Positions 9,401 to 18,160 of a stretch of DNA of 64,000 nt are shown piece after piece. This stretch comes from Paenibacillus sediminis (GTDB lineage Bacteria; Bacillota; Bacilli; Paenibacillales; Paenibacillaceae). The stretch's first letter is position 1. Every line of letters starts with the position of its first letter. The translations under genes and the position numbers were made by a program. Under the pieces are notes generated by a model. It was not told the DNA's origin. It saw only the letters and a list, made by a program, of their open reading frames with translations, and did no database searches. The stretch spans positions 124,001 to 188,000 of the forward strand of contig NZ_JAGGKP010000004.1 in the NCBI RefSeq assembly GCF_017873765.1. Reading direction: 5' to 3'.

Positions 9401-12400
9401 AGGTACACATTTTCTTCTGGATACATATCGTGCAGCTGCGACATCATTCCTAGATCTCCGCCATAGTCATGGAATGCCGTTCCGTCCACCGCTTCACGAT
9501 TTGCTGGATCCGAGAGAATCGGAGCCGGGTAATTCATCGTATCGCTCGGGTTATGGTCGAATATCCATAGCTTCACGTCTCCTAGCCCTGTATCCGTAAG
9601 CTTCTTCTTCAGCAGCTTCGCAAGCTCGGCTTCCTGCTGCCAAGGCATCTTCGTACTTGGATAATCAATTTCTAGAAGCGGCTCGTTCTGCAGAGTCATC
9701 GCTTCGATATCAATCCCTTGTTTCTTATACTCCCCAATGTATTTAACGTAATAATCGGCGAGTACAGGCAAATACTCATCCTTCACTTGTCCCCGAATCA
9801 TACTGTCTGTTGTTTTCATCCAGCCAGGAGGACTCCATGGCGAAGCGAAAAATTTCACATCAGGGTTGATTGCCTTTATTTTCTGTAAGGTTGGAATAAT
9901 GCCGTAATCGATATCCTTCTGAATCGAGAAATGACTTAATGTTGGATCTGTTTCACCCGGCGGCATATCGTCATAAGTGTAAAATTTCTGTGCTGTAAAG
10001 TCAGCGGTGCCGATCGTTAAACGGAACATGCTCATTCCGATACCGTCCGTTTTGCTAACGAGCTTCTTAAGCAGCTCTTCCTGCTTCGCGGGTGACATCT
10101 TGATGAGGTTATAGACTGTAGATTCCTCCATCGATGTTCCGATACCCATCATCGACTGATATGATTTGCCTGGATTAATGTTAATCGTCGTCACATTCTC
10201 GTCGGTACCTACCGCCGTTATATCAAGATTCGGCTGCTGCTCCAGCTTCTTGTCACCGTCTTGATAACGTGGAGCATAGTACCATAAACTATTTTGCGAA
10301 TCTCGCTCATTGGTAACCCAGTTCTCAACAGCGCCAGCCTGAATGACAGGCTGCGGTGTAATCGTCCCGCTGTCTCCGCCGCTTTGCGCCGTAGCTGCGG
10401 AGAAACCGCTTGAGCCGAACCAATTCAGATTCAGGCTGCCTCCTGTATATAACAGCTTAAGCTTCTGCACGCCTTGAGTAAGTGTAACACCCGGGACAGT
10501 CGCCGTCTGCCAATTTTGCCAGCCGCCAGTGTTGCCCACGGAGAGCATGCCAAGAACATCACCATTCTCATTCAATATTTGAAGTCCCGTTGTCGTATCT
10601 GCCCCAACCGCATATCGGAAGTCTACACTGAACGTCCCGCTTTTCGGTACGTTCATCAAATATTCGAGCCAGTCACCTTTATCTGCATAGCCGACATTGA
10701 GACCGCCGCCTGTATCAGAAGTGGATTCCGTCTGCAGACCGCTTTGATTCGTATAGTTTTCCGCTTCCACCTTCACATACCCCGCTTGACCAGGTTTATC
10801 AGGGATTGGCCTAAGAGCTGGCGTTGCCTGATTTTTGGTCAGTCCATAGCCGTAATCGAACAAGATGTATTGTTGCTCCAGATTGGTTTTACCTGCTTCA
10901 GGAGCCTGGTATGCTTCGGTGTAGAATGGCCAGCGAACAGGCAGTTTCCCTTTGAAATCGTAGCCGCCAAACAGAACATCTGCTACTCCTTGACCTTCCG
11001 TACCCGGTAGCCATGCTTCTACCAATCCTGCCCAGTCATTCAATTGATCGTTTACGATTAGCGGTCGACCGGATACTAAGATGACAATCGTCGGTACACC
11101 TGATTCGCGTATGTTGCTCAAGGTAGCCATGTCTTCTTTATCCAGCTTAAGACCATTCAGATCGTCCCCGTTACCTTCTGCATAAGGTGTCTCCCCAACA
11201 ACAGCAATCGCAACATCACTTCCCGCTGCGCCGCGGCCATGCTTGTTATATGTGACGGTTTTCTTATCACGGGCAGCATTTTTAATGCCCTGTAAAATGG
11301 TCGTGCCTGTCGTAATATTTCCCGCCTGGCCCTGCCAGGTGATCGACCAGCCACCTGACTGAAGGCCAATATTATCAGCACTTTTTCCCGCGACGAAGAT
11401 TTTTTTCATATTTTTCAACTGGGAAAGAATCGGTTTACCGTTCACATTATCGTTCTTCAGCAGAACAAGCGATTCCCGAACGGCCTGACGGGCAAGTTCT
11501 CGGTGCTCCGCTGATCCGAACGTTCCAGCTAGGCTCTCGTCCGTCATCGGATGCTCGAACACCCCTGACTCGAACTTGACTCGCAAAATTCGTCTAGCGG
11601 CATCGTCAATCCGTGCGTTCGTAATTTTGCCTTCTTCGACAAGCGCTTTCAGATTTGTAATGGTCACTTTCCAGTCTGAAGGCATCATAAGCATATCTAC
11701 TCCAGCATTCACAGCGATTCGAATTTGATCCTTAAACTTGTTGTCATTGCTAACCAGGTTGCCATCCCAGTCCTTCGTAATCTGCTGTACACCGTTATAG
11801 TCCGAAATAACAAACCCCGTGAAACCGAGTTGTCCTGCTCCGGTTCCTTTCAGAACATCCTGGATCAACCGTTTATTGGCATGCATTTTTAGTCCTTGGA
11901 TGCTGCTGTAGGAAACCATAATCGTTCTTACCCCGGCATCCACTGCTACCTTATACATAGGCAAATCAAGGTTTACAACTTCTTGCTCCGTCATCTGGGA
12001 GACGTTGCCTTGATTCGTCCCGTTATCCGTCAGACCTTCACCCAGAAAATGCTTCGCGGTAGCGACCGCTTTGTCGCTGCTTCTCAGCTCAGAGGTGGTC
12101 ATACCTTGCAATCCCTGAATAAAGGCCGCTCCCATCTGTCCAACAAGAGCCTGATTGTCGCCGAATCCTTCATACGAACGGCCCCATCTTATGTTCTGCG
12201 GATCTGCCATCGTCGGTGCAAACGCCCAGTTCGTACCGGAAGCCTTCATTTCCTGAGCTGTTGCACTGCCAATTTGCTTGACGAGCTCAGAATCCCTTGT
12301 TGCTCCTAGCCCTATATTATGGGGGAACAGCGTCGCACCGATCAAATTGCTCTGACCATGTACGGCATCCACGCCATACAAAATCGGGATACCAAGCCGA

Positions 12401-12765
12401 GTAGATAACGCTCCTGCTTGGTACGAGTCAACCAGCCCTGCCCAGCTCTCACGTGTACTCTCTGCTTGCTTTCCATTCGGAAATGATCCCCCGCCGCTTA
12501 ACACGGAACCAAGGAAGTAAGTTCTAACATCTTCAGGAGTCACTGAGGCCCTTTCTGCCTGCACCATCTGTCCAATTTTCTCATCAAGCGTCATCCGTCC
12601 AAGCAAATCAGACACACGATCTTCTACTGGCAAGGACGCATTCAAGTAGGGAACTAGCTTTCCTGGCATAGTCGGTGCTGCATAGGACGGTACCTGAAAT
12701 GAGCCCGCCAACATCGACCACATCAATAGAAAAGCAGTGGTTGCTGAAATTTTCCGTTTCAACAT
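6490..12765 (-). CDS. Secreted multimodular GH3-GH30 glycoside hydrolase with CBM6-like and chitobiase C-terminal modules
   Basis: A 2091-residue exported enzyme. Order: signal peptide 1-29; GH3 N-domain about 45-400 with likely nucleophile D322 in FVISDYNG; GH3 C-domain about 430-640 with acid/base candidates E525 or E530 in VVGETPYAEGN; CBM6-like 660-785; GH30 about 855-1265 with acid/base E1028 in TLQNEP and nucleophile E1124 in YLTERAVWG; CBM6-like 1283-1405; a cell-adhesion-type linker with SVY/TDSVYG repeats near 1487-1514; two more CBM6-like modules 1645-1760 and 1768-1890; two chitobiase C-terminal (CHB_HEX_C) repeats 1905-1975 and 1985-2055; and a His/Asp-rich tail. GH3 exo-enzymes and GH30 enzymes both act on beta-glucans or xylan, so it may finish beta-glucan (possibly beta-1,6 or beta-1,3) breakdown outside the cell. 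AAGGAGGAG precedes the ATG and a full cre match lies 36 bases upstream, so catabolite repression is likely. The substrate is inference. Confidence 0.92.
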   Translation of the reverse strand: MLKRKISATTAFLLMWSMLAGSFQVPSYAAPTMPGKLVPYLNASLPVEDRVSDLLGRMTLDEKIGQMVQAERASVTPEDVRTYFLGSVLSGGGSFPNGKQAESTRESWAGLVDSYQAGALSTRLGIPILYGVDAVHGQSNLIGATLFPHNIGLGATRDSELVKQIGSATAQEMKASGTNWAFAPTMADPQNIRWGRSYEGFGDNQALVGQMGAAFIQGLQGMTTSELRSSDKAVATAKHFLGEGLTDNGTNQGNVSQMTEQEVVNLDLPMYKVAVDAGVRTIMVSYSSIQGLKMHANKRLIQDVLKGTGAGQLGFTGFVISDYNGVQQITKDWDGNLVSNDNKFKDQIRIAVNAGVDMLMMPSDWKVTITNLKALVEEGKITNARIDDAARRILRVKFESGVFEHPMTDESLAGTFGSAEHRELARQAVRESLVLLKNDNVNGKPILSQLKNMKKIFVAGKSADNIGLQSGGWSITWQGQAGNITTGTTILQGIKNAARDKKTVTYNKHGRGAAGSDVAIAVVGETPYAEGNGDDLNGLKLDKEDMATLSNIRESGVPTIVILVSGRPLIVNDQLNDWAGLVEAWLPGTEGQGVADVLFGGYDFKGKLPVRWPFYTEAYQAPEAGKTNLEQQYILFDYGYGLTKNQATPALRPIPDKPGQAGYVKVEAENYTNQSGLQTESTSDTGGGLNVGYADKGDWLEYLMNVPKSGTFSVDFRYAVGADTTTGLQILNENGDVLGMLSVGNTGGWQNWQTATVPGVTLTQGVQKLKLLYTGGSLNLNWFGSSGFSAATAQSGGDSGTITPQPVIQAGAVENWVTNERDSQNSLWYYAPRYQDGDKKLEQQPNLDITAVGTDENVTTININPGKSYQSMMGIGTSMEESTVYNLIKMSPAKQEELLKKLVSKTDGIGMSMFRLTIGTADFTAQKFYTYDDMPPGETDPTLSHFSIQKDIDYGIIPTLQKIKAINPDVKFFASPWSPPGWMKTTDSMIRGQVKDEYLPVLADYYVKYIGEYKKQGIDIEAMTLQNEPLLEIDYPSTKMPWQQEAELAKLLKKKLTDTGLGDVKLWIFDHNPSDTMNYPAPILSDPANREAVDGTAFHDYGGDLGMMSQLHDMYPEENVYLTERAVWGTTGTDRIAQYFRNWARSYNSWVAMLDSDINTHQWIGTPDPTLLIQDSSNRDNYWLTPEYYFLGHYTKFVDPGYVRIDSNYGSKDKVTNVAFMSPDKKTIVTVVINQTDKAQTFKLVSNGTQIAASLPAKSVATYRWNRVAASQGANVDHTVPGLIQAEDFNKSSNVKAAPIEGTDGGELSALFANAGDWTEYKVTVPAEGDYPVTYRYAAANSPVHIEWTEGESGALITKGELTGSTGISNWVNAEGTLHLKEGTYLIRLNAKDVFNLNWMAIGTTLVQKGGQLLKEGQEDGTTVEMQLINGTFESGIVNYSWQVSGMDGISIDNVKPVDDKTAAITLKHGLAADIDYDMKATVTVSVYSKVTNSVYAATVTDSVYGTVTDSVYGNSAVNGIVMIKAVDDPESLTISPQTLDYGVDGHLITVHLNGGTFNETKVSDITLSGEATVKGVSIKKINYVNPHEVTVELAWDHTPYFGNLPLTVNVPLTAYSDSRGDEPLSGKVMLTGTGHRTEAVSIPGTVTWEDYYQLSGVSADSGKISGFGAGDWADFKINVPVQGKYAAILKVASPNGGGFMLKSADGQTMGSFSIPYQYGSNDWVGARLPLNLQAGEQIIRVFGNAGGFDMKEFVFEPIYPCLPDNGGMMKVEAEGFIQAGQNVIQYGGITNLGYMAAGTTLDYLVTVPQTGYYTVKYRYATAQGGVSVSLAASGLTQATTSLPGTGGWGNYTDATAVVHLDAGEQTIRLTDNGDGFNLDWFQLEPTDEASIPESRAAAPIITDRDGQRGDEQIVTLTANTEGAEIRYTLDGTLPTKDSTLYRAPIIVNPSKVIRAITVKQGLEGSFVSFYAAAASAPKADPDTGKYNNDIKVKLTSKTSGAAIYYTTDGTVPTTSSMLYTGPIRVSNDTTIKAITVKNGLNHSDVSEFKYTIKNGRGGSIHDHDRDDDHHDAHDNGHDGDHGDSSSMALM
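8224..8307 (-). repeat. Short in-frame tandem repeat in the glycosidase linker
   Basis: The coding strand holds four imperfect copies encoding SVYSKVTN, SVYAATVTD, SVYGTVTD and SVYGNSA. The number of copies could vary by slippage. It lies in a linker, so variation should be tolerated. Confidence 0.6.
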
Positions 12766-12800
12766 GGGTATGTTCTCCTCCTTTAAAATTCGACAATTTT

Positions 12801-12814
12801 TGTAACCGCTTTCA
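12801..12814 (-). promoter_or_regulatory. cre site of the GH3-GH30 gene
   Basis: TGTAACCGCTTTCA matches the cre consensus TGWAANCGNTNWCA at all 14 positions and lies between a TATAAT-like box near 12875 and the ATG at 12765. This is a roadblock position for CcpA with phosphorylated HPr. Confidence 0.75.
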
Positions 12815-12948
12815 TAAATGGCAACTCTTAGACCTCAGCTATCCTCCTTTACAGGCTTATTTCTATAGCACCTATATTATAAAGGACTTGTTCTCGAAAA
12901 GTTAGGTGTTATTTTTAAGGTTTTGGTTTCAGTTTTTTAGGTGGGCAC

Positions 12949-12991
12949 AAAAAGAGCGGCCTATCAACCTGTTAGGCTTGATAGACCGCAG
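12949..12991 (-). terminator. Terminator of the MFS gene
   Basis: GCGGCCTATCAA pairs with TTGATAGACCGC; on the minus strand the stem is followed by CTCTTTTTG. It lies just behind the stop codon at 13006. Confidence 0.8.
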
Positions 12992-13005
12992 GTACACAAG
13001 TGTAA

Positions 13006-14256
13006 TCAATGTCCTGATCCAATGTGATCAACGTGCTTCACATGTCGTGAATTCAGTAATATAAACAGTACCGAAGCCATAACAAAAGCTGCGCCAACTA
13101 GAAACGGAACATGCGGATTGAACCAATCCGCTAATTTTCCTGCAAAATACGGAGCGATTGCCCCGCCAATGAAGCGCAGAAAACTATATGCAGCGGATGC
13201 CGTCGATCGTTCGATCGGAGCTGCATTCATCACACCTGTCGTAATGAGTGTATTGTTATTTCCGAGCAGTGCCCCAGCAAATATAACAGCAACAATGATT
13301 ACCCATTGCGTAGATGTCCAAATGCCCATCGCAACGAGAACGAGTGCGAATAGAAACAGCATGGCACACATCGATTTTACCGTGCCGAACTTTTGCTGAA
13401 GTTTTGGAGCCATGAACACAGAAGTCATGGCCAGAAGCAGCCCCCAGCCCAGAAATACATAGCCCAAACCATGCTCATTAAGGCCCATAACGAAAGGGGA
13501 ATACGCCAACAAAGTGAAAAATCCGAAATTATATAAGCATGCTGTGATGCCAAACACAACTAGAGAACGGTGCTTCATCGCCCTAAATGGATCAAGGATC
13601 GAAGTTTTGTTTTGGGCTGTCTTTTCATGGTTCGTATTGAGTTTGGGCATAAGCACAATAAGAGCCACAAATGCAATTACCATCAAACTGGCAACGCCAA
13701 GAAAAGGTCCTCTCCATGAAATCGAGCCGAGCTCCCCGCCAAGCAGCGGTCCCACCGAGATTCCTAGTCCGATGGCTGCTTCATACAGGATGATGGCTTT
13801 TGCTGTACCGCTTTTCGATAGAGATACAATAGCAGATAGAGCCGTTGCTACAAAGAGCGCATTGCCTAATCCCCAGCCGCCTCGTAGTCCAATGAGCGCC
13901 CATATATTGTTCGACAATCCTCCAAGCGCCGAGAATACTGCAATGATAAAAATACCCGTAAGCAGTGTTCGCTTAATACCCATTCTTGAAGAAACAGATC
14001 CCGTAATAAGCATCGCCACTGCCATGACGGCATTATAACTCGTAAACAGCAATGTCACTTGGCTTGCAGAAGCATCCATTTTTTTAGAAATAGCGAGCAA
14101 AATCGGATCCACCAGACCTATCCCCATAAAAGCGATAATACCCGCGAAAAAAATGGCCCATACAGCCCTTGGTTGATTCAATATAGATGTTTTCTCCTGC
14201 ACCGATGAAGCTGTTCCATGTGCAGCAGTTGTCTCTGGCCTAGTCATTGATGACAT
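13006..14256 (-). CDS. MFS drug efflux transporter
   Basis: A 416-residue protein with 12 predicted membrane helices and a 30-residue polar N-terminus. Loop 2-3 has the MFS motif variant GSVSSRMGIKRTLL, and helix 5 has the antiporter-type motif LGISVGPLLGGELG, typical of drug/proton antiporters. GGAGATAAGAGG precedes the ATG. The MerR gene immediately upstream (18-base gap) makes a drug-inducible regulator-pump operon likely, as in Blt/Bmr systems. The drug is not predictable. Confidence 0.85.
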   Translation of the reverse strand: MSSMTRPETTAAHGTASSVQEKTSILNQPRAVWAIFFAGIIAFMGIGLVDPILLAISKKMDASASQVTLLFTSYNAVMAVAMLITGSVSSRMGIKRTLLTGIFIIAVFSALGGLSNNIWALIGLRGGWGLGNALFVATALSAIVSLSKSGTAKAIILYEAAIGLGISVGPLLGGELGSISWRGPFLGVASLMVIAFVALIVLMPKLNTNHEKTAQNKTSILDPFRAMKHRSLVVFGITACLYNFGFFTLLAYSPFVMGLNEHGLGYVFLGWGLLLAMTSVFMAPKLQQKFGTVKSMCAMLFLFALVLVAMGIWTSTQWVIIVAVIFAGALLGNNNTLITTGVMNAAPIERSTASAAYSFLRFIGGAIAPYFAGKLADWFNPHVPFLVGAAFVMASVLFILLNSRHVKHVDHIGSGH

Positions 14257-14274
14257 ATCCTCTTATCTCCTTTA

Positions 14275-14697
14275 TCATTTTAATTTTGCTTTGGCTTCAA
14301 GCACACGGTTGTATAATTGATCCATGTCTCTTCTAATGGCCATTAATTTCTCAAGCTTCTGATCGATAATTTGCAGCTGCTTGCCAACGATCTTTTCGAT
14401 CTCCGCAAGTTTCTCACGTTTTAACGCATCATCTTCCGTTTGTCTGTAGCCTTGACGATGATTTTCAAACTCCTCGCTTATAGAGACAAATTCTTGAAGG
14501 TCCTGAAGCGAGCTTCCGAGTACATCCTTCGCAATCGTAATTTGTTTAAGCCTCTCGATATGCCTGTCAGAGTACAAGCGATATCCGCCCTCACTCCGTT
14601 CAGGAGGAAAGAGCAAACCGATTTCTTCGTAGTAGCGAATCGTCCGTTTCGTTAACCCGCATTCCCTAGAGACATCCTCAATTTTGTATGTATTCAT
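14275..14697 (-). CDS. MerR-family regulator of the adjacent MFS pump
   Basis: Residues 1-70 are a MerR winged helix (YKIEDVSRECGLTKRTIRYYEE, GLLFPPERSEGGYRLYS); the rest is a long coiled-coil dimer helix with no cysteine-rich or large ligand domain. ATG 14697 is chosen because GAGGG lies 5 bases upstream; ATG 14721 in the same frame lacks a ribosome site. A near-perfect palindrome in its promoter is the expected binding site. It shares a transcript with the pump, so it probably autoregulates. Confidence 0.87.
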   Translation of the reverse strand: MNTYKIEDVSRECGLTKRTIRYYEEIGLLFPPERSEGGYRLYSDRHIERLKQITIAKDVLGSSLQDLQEFVSISEEFENHRQGYRQTEDDALKREKLAEIEKIVGKQLQIIDQKLEKLMAIRRDMDQLYNRVLEAKAKLK

Positions 14698-14752
14698 CTC
14701 GGCCCTCATCTCTCTATCCATTCATAATTTAGTCATAAAATACCATATATTT

Positions 14753-14776
14753 AACATTAACGTCAACGTTAATGTT
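14753..14776. promoter_or_regulatory. MerR operator palindrome
   Basis: AACATTAACGTCAACGTTAATGTT is an inverted repeat with one mismatched centre pair. On the minus strand it contains TTGACG as a -35 box, with an AT-rich -10 region 17-19 bases on. Long spacers spanning a palindrome are the hallmark of MerR-controlled promoters. Confidence 0.7.
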
Positions 14777-14820
14777 ATTATAGATCGTCTGTAATGCACT
14801 TCACCTCTCGCACAAAAACG

Positions 14821-14868
14821 AAAAAAGAGCCTAGCAAAATAGGTTTGGGCGCCCATTTCACTCGGCTC
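14821..14868 (-). terminator. Terminator after the chemoreceptor gene
   Basis: On the minus strand GAGCC pairs with GGCTC around a loop containing GGGCGCCC, followed by TTTTTT. It lies just past the stop codon at 14883. Confidence 0.65.
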
Positions 14869-14882
14869 ATGGCAAGCTATTT

Positions 14883-16871
14883 TTAAACCTTAAATTTATT
14901 GACTAAGGACTGAAGTTCTTCTGAAATCTTAGAAAGGGATCTCGCAGAAGCAGTAACCTCTTCCATCGAAGCTAATTGTTCCTCTGAGGATGCTGCAACC
15001 TCTTCCGACACCGCGGCATTTTCTCTAGCAATCGATGATATTTCATTTGCAGAGGAAGATACCTCTTGAATACTTGCTGTAATTTGTTGCATCGTACCAG
15101 TTACGCCCCCGACTCTTGAAGCTATTTGCCGCATGCTGCTCATAATTTCGTTGAACTTATCAGCGGCTCCTTTAGAGATAGACACACCATCTTCTACATT
15201 GCTCGTTACCTGCTCCATCAGCTGAACCGAGCTTTTTGTTTCCTGTTGAACACTGCGGATCAACGCAGAGATTTGAGCAGCAGAGACATTTGACTGTTCG
15301 GCTAATTTCTTCACTTCATTCGCAACGACGGCAAAACCTCTTCCGTGCTCTCCCGCTCTGGCTGCTTCAATAGAGGCATTCAGCGATAAGAGATTTGTCT
15401 GCTCAGCAATTTCCTTAATCACATCAAGGATATTCTCGATTTCTTTGGAGCGCTCGGAAAGAGACTTCATCATTTCGTTCGATTGAACAACAGATTCGTG
15501 AATGAACTCCATCTGTTTCAAATTATTACCCATAAATTCGCTGCCTTCCTGAGCCTTCACAGCAATTCCACTCGATAATTGCGAAACGGATGTTGACCCC
15601 TGAGATATATGCAGGACACCTTGCAGCGTTTCTTCTAAAGCCTTTGCATTTCCTTCTATTCTTGAGGTCTGGTCTTCCGCTCCGCTTGCAATATGTTGAA
15701 TAGCTAAAGATACTTGATCCGTGACTTGGGAAGTTTGAACCGCACTCGCTACTAATTGCTCGGAAGCAGAGCTTACTTGCTCTGTAGAAATTTTCACGTT
15801 CGTAATGACAGCATGTAAACTTTCGACCATCTGATTAAAGCTTCTGCCTAATCTGCTAATTTCATCGTTAGATTCAATCGCAATTCTCTGTGTCAAATCT
15901 CCACTGCTAATAACCTCTGCATTCTCTGATAAAATTCGCAGCGGCCTCAGGATGGACTTAATGACCCCGTAGATGACAAAGCTGCCAATCAATATAGAAA
16001 TAAACATAACGATAAGGGTGTTTATTAGAATCGAACTTGTCGCTTCAAATACTTCACTGCTATACATCGTTCCTGCTATTTTCCAGCCAGTGAGTTCATT
16101 GGTCACAAAGCTCATTTTCTTCGCTTTGCCATCCAATTGATAATCCAATACGCCTTCCTTGGATTGGTATAGCTGGTCTACCCAGTTATCCTTAATTTCA
16201 GTTCCTGTCTTTTGATCGGGGTGGGTCACATATTTTTTATGCATGTCAATAATTGTGGCGTATCCCTTTGATCCAATAGCTACTTTATTCGTTAGATTGG
16301 TGATCGTTTTCAAACTGTAATCAATGCCGATGACTCCTGAACCATCCGAAGCGGCCTTCGCAAGCGTAATGATTGTATCTCCTGTGGCACTGTTGATATA
16401 AGGCTCTGTGACCATTACTTTCCCCTTATTATCCATTGCTTGCTTGTACCACGGTGCCTGCCTTGGGTCAGAATCTTTAGAACGCTCTACATTGGGAAAA
16501 CGAATCATTGTCCCGTTATCTGCAGCTGCATATATGGAAGTCACTTCATTTTGCAATCGTGTAAACTGGGAAAAATCATGCTCTAACATACCCATATTTG
16601 CATCCTCATACGAGGCCGAATTTATTGTCGTTGAGAAAGAATTCAGCCCATTGACTACCATTTGAAGCTGACTGTTAATTTGACTATTAAGCAGCTTTAC
16701 ATTTTCGCTTGCTGACAACATCAATTGCTTCTCAATTTCGTTCTTGGAAGAATGATAGGATGAATAACCAATCAATAAACTAGGCACCCATAACATTAAT
16801 ACAAAAGAAATAATGAGCCTCTTTCTGATCGTCATCCCTTTAAATCTAAAAAACGGTTTCACCTTGTTCAT
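14883..16871 (-). CDS. Methyl-accepting chemotaxis protein with dCache sensor
   Basis: A 662-residue transmembrane chemoreceptor: helix 1 about 17-37; an extracellular double-Cache sensor about 40-275 (DPRQAPWYKQAM, GVIGIDYSL, GYATIIDMHKKYVTHPD); helix 2 about 280-303; HAMP about 304-357; a methyl-accepting signalling domain to the end, with the hairpin tip EIAEQTNLLSLNASIEAARAGEHGRGF intact. dCache receptors usually bind amino acids or organic acids; the ligand is unknown. Single-gene unit with its own terminator. A related but broken receptor fragment lies at about 28 kb. Confidence 0.95.
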   Translation of the reverse strand: MNKVKPFFRFKGMTIRKRLIISFVLMLWVPSLLIGYSSYHSSKNEIEKQLMLSASENVKLLNSQINSQLQMVVNGLNSFSTTINSASYEDANMGMLEHDFSQFTRLQNEVTSIYAAADNGTMIRFPNVERSKDSDPRQAPWYKQAMDNKGKVMVTEPYINSATGDTIITLAKAASDGSGVIGIDYSLKTITNLTNKVAIGSKGYATIIDMHKKYVTHPDQKTGTEIKDNWVDQLYQSKEGVLDYQLDGKAKKMSFVTNELTGWKIAGTMYSSEVFEATSSILINTLIVMFISILIGSFVIYGVIKSILRPLRILSENAEVISSGDLTQRIAIESNDEISRLGRSFNQMVESLHAVITNVKISTEQVSSASEQLVASAVQTSQVTDQVSLAIQHIASGAEDQTSRIEGNAKALEETLQGVLHISQGSTSVSQLSSGIAVKAQEGSEFMGNNLKQMEFIHESVVQSNEMMKSLSERSKEIENILDVIKEIAEQTNLLSLNASIEAARAGEHGRGFAVVANEVKKLAEQSNVSAAQISALIRSVQQETKSSVQLMEQVTSNVEDGVSISKGAADKFNEIMSSMRQIASRVGGVTGTMQQITASIQEVSSSANEISSIARENAAVSEEVAASSEEQLASMEEVTASARSLSKISEELQSLVNKFKV

Positions 16872-17066
16872 ATCGTTGTCCCCCGTAAGTGATGTGTATT
16901 AAAGTAAGAGATAGTAATGGTCCATAGTCAACCAAGTCTGATAATCAGGATGTACCAATACTTCCACTATTTTGAATCCAATTGTAAAACAAACCTCCTT
17001 TAAATCAAAACCTTAATTTTACATATTTCGACATCTATCTCCTAAAAAAACGAAATTTTCTAACCA

Positions 17067-17337
17067 CTAGCTGAAATAAAAAAGAGCCACCTCCCAAAAC
17101 GGATGGTGGACTCTGTTTATACATAAATCTGCCAGCTTTCCCAAAATAGGAATAAATGATGTCATCGCCACATATACACTTCGGCGACCCATCCATACAG
17201 TCACATTCCTCCAAGATCGCGGATGATGGTGGGCAGCGCAGTTGTGACGACCATTTTCATCCAATTCCGAGAAAATCACTCCAATGATGAGGCCAGTCAT
17301 GATCAGTATTTTATTAGCCGATTTCATACCGAGCTTG
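17067..17337 (-). CDS. Doubtful small membrane protein
   Basis: From ATG 17337 a frame encodes one hydrophobic helix (ILIMTGLIIGVIFSELD) and then a basic, His-rich part. The last 15 codons run through a terminator hairpin (17078-17113), which a normal gene would not do, and no good ribosome site precedes the ATG. It may be a decayed gene or chance; the terminator does show that something is transcribed leftward here. Confidence 0.25.
17078..17113 (-). terminator. Rho-independent terminator
   Basis: GAGTCCACCATCC pairs with GGAGGTGGCTC on the minus strand, followed by a T run. Confidence 0.7.
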
Positions 17338-17461
17338 CATTCGTTAAATTCGCACTGGTTCTTTCCAAGTTTCAACTCCTCCTTCTCCAAAGTTCATCAT
17401 ATGTATAAAATGTAAATTGAATTTAAACTCCATCTGAGAAGACTTCAATTTAAAACAATAA

Positions 17462-17493
17462 AAAGAACCCCAGGAAATAGTCCTGGGTTCTGT
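17462..17493 (-). terminator. Terminator after the F420-type reductase gene
   Basis: AGAACCCAGGA pairs with TCCTGGGGTTCT on the minus strand, followed by TTTTTATTG; it abuts the stop codon. Confidence 0.8.
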
Positions 17494-18134
17494 CAAGCTT
17501 CTTCATCTTGACCAAAGAGACGGAACGATACATACGGATAATGTCCATAACGTACAGCCAATTCCCGCTCGAACAACGTCATTCTCTCAATGGTACGGTT
17601 GTTCTGAAGCAAGCCCGCATCCATTACTCGGAAAGGAATGCCTTGAAGCAGCTCAATTACCGTACTCTTTGCTTCTTCATCGTCCGATGTTACATACACG
17701 TCGCTTGGGACACCTTGATGCAGCGGCTGATCAAATACTTTGAAAAATGTATTTTTAAATGCTCCAACCACTCTCGTATCAGGCAGCTTCTTTTGCAGCT
17801 CTTCAGCAGCGGACGTTCCCCAGTCTAGAATAAAATCATGAAAATCGTCCGTGAACGGATTCACGATATCAATTAATATTTTGCCTTTAAGGTGCTCCTC
17901 ATACTGATGAGCCCAAGGAATTAAATCACGGAACCATAGAGCGTGAACAATAATATCCGCATCTAACGCGGTTTCCGTGTCAACTGCTTCTACTCCATGA
18001 AAATCATTTTCCTGAATATACATGCGTGCCCGATCAGGAGCGCGCGATCCCCACATGAGATTCGGCACTGCTTGACTCAATATTTTTACTAACCCTTTTC
18101 CCATTCGTCCCGTTCCAATTACACTCATAGACAT
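17493..18134 (-). CDS. NADPH-dependent F420-reductase-like dehydrogenase
   Basis: 213 residues with an N-terminal Rossmann motif (MSVIGTGRMGKGLVKIL), the GSRAPD loop favouring NADP phosphate, and VNPF and VVGAFKNTFFKV motifs typical of the F420 oxidoreductase/NADP-binding family. Paenibacillus-type bacteria generally use NADP with such proteins, so the real substrate is open. GAGGTG precedes the ATG. It is last in an apparent operon with an EamA permease (26-base gap) and a DUF1348 protein, divergent from a LysR regulator. Confidence 0.8.
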   Translation of the reverse strand: MSMSVIGTGRMGKGLVKILSQAVPNLMWGSRAPDRARMYIQENDFHGVEAVDTETALDADIIVHALWFRDLIPWAHQYEEHLKGKILIDIVNPFTDDFHDFILDWGTSAAEELQKKLPDTRVVGAFKNTFFKVFDQPLHQGVPSDVYVTSDDEEAKSTVIELLQGIPFRVMDAGLLQNNRTIERMTLFERELAVRYGHYPYVSFRLFGQDEEA

Positions 18135-18160
18135 GTCTAGTCACCTCGCCTTGTATTCAG

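Noticed and set aside
14821..14868. Possible cyclic-di-GMP riboswitch near the chemoreceptor gene
   Set aside because: The structure is downstream, not upstream, and lacks the conserved core; it reads as a terminator.
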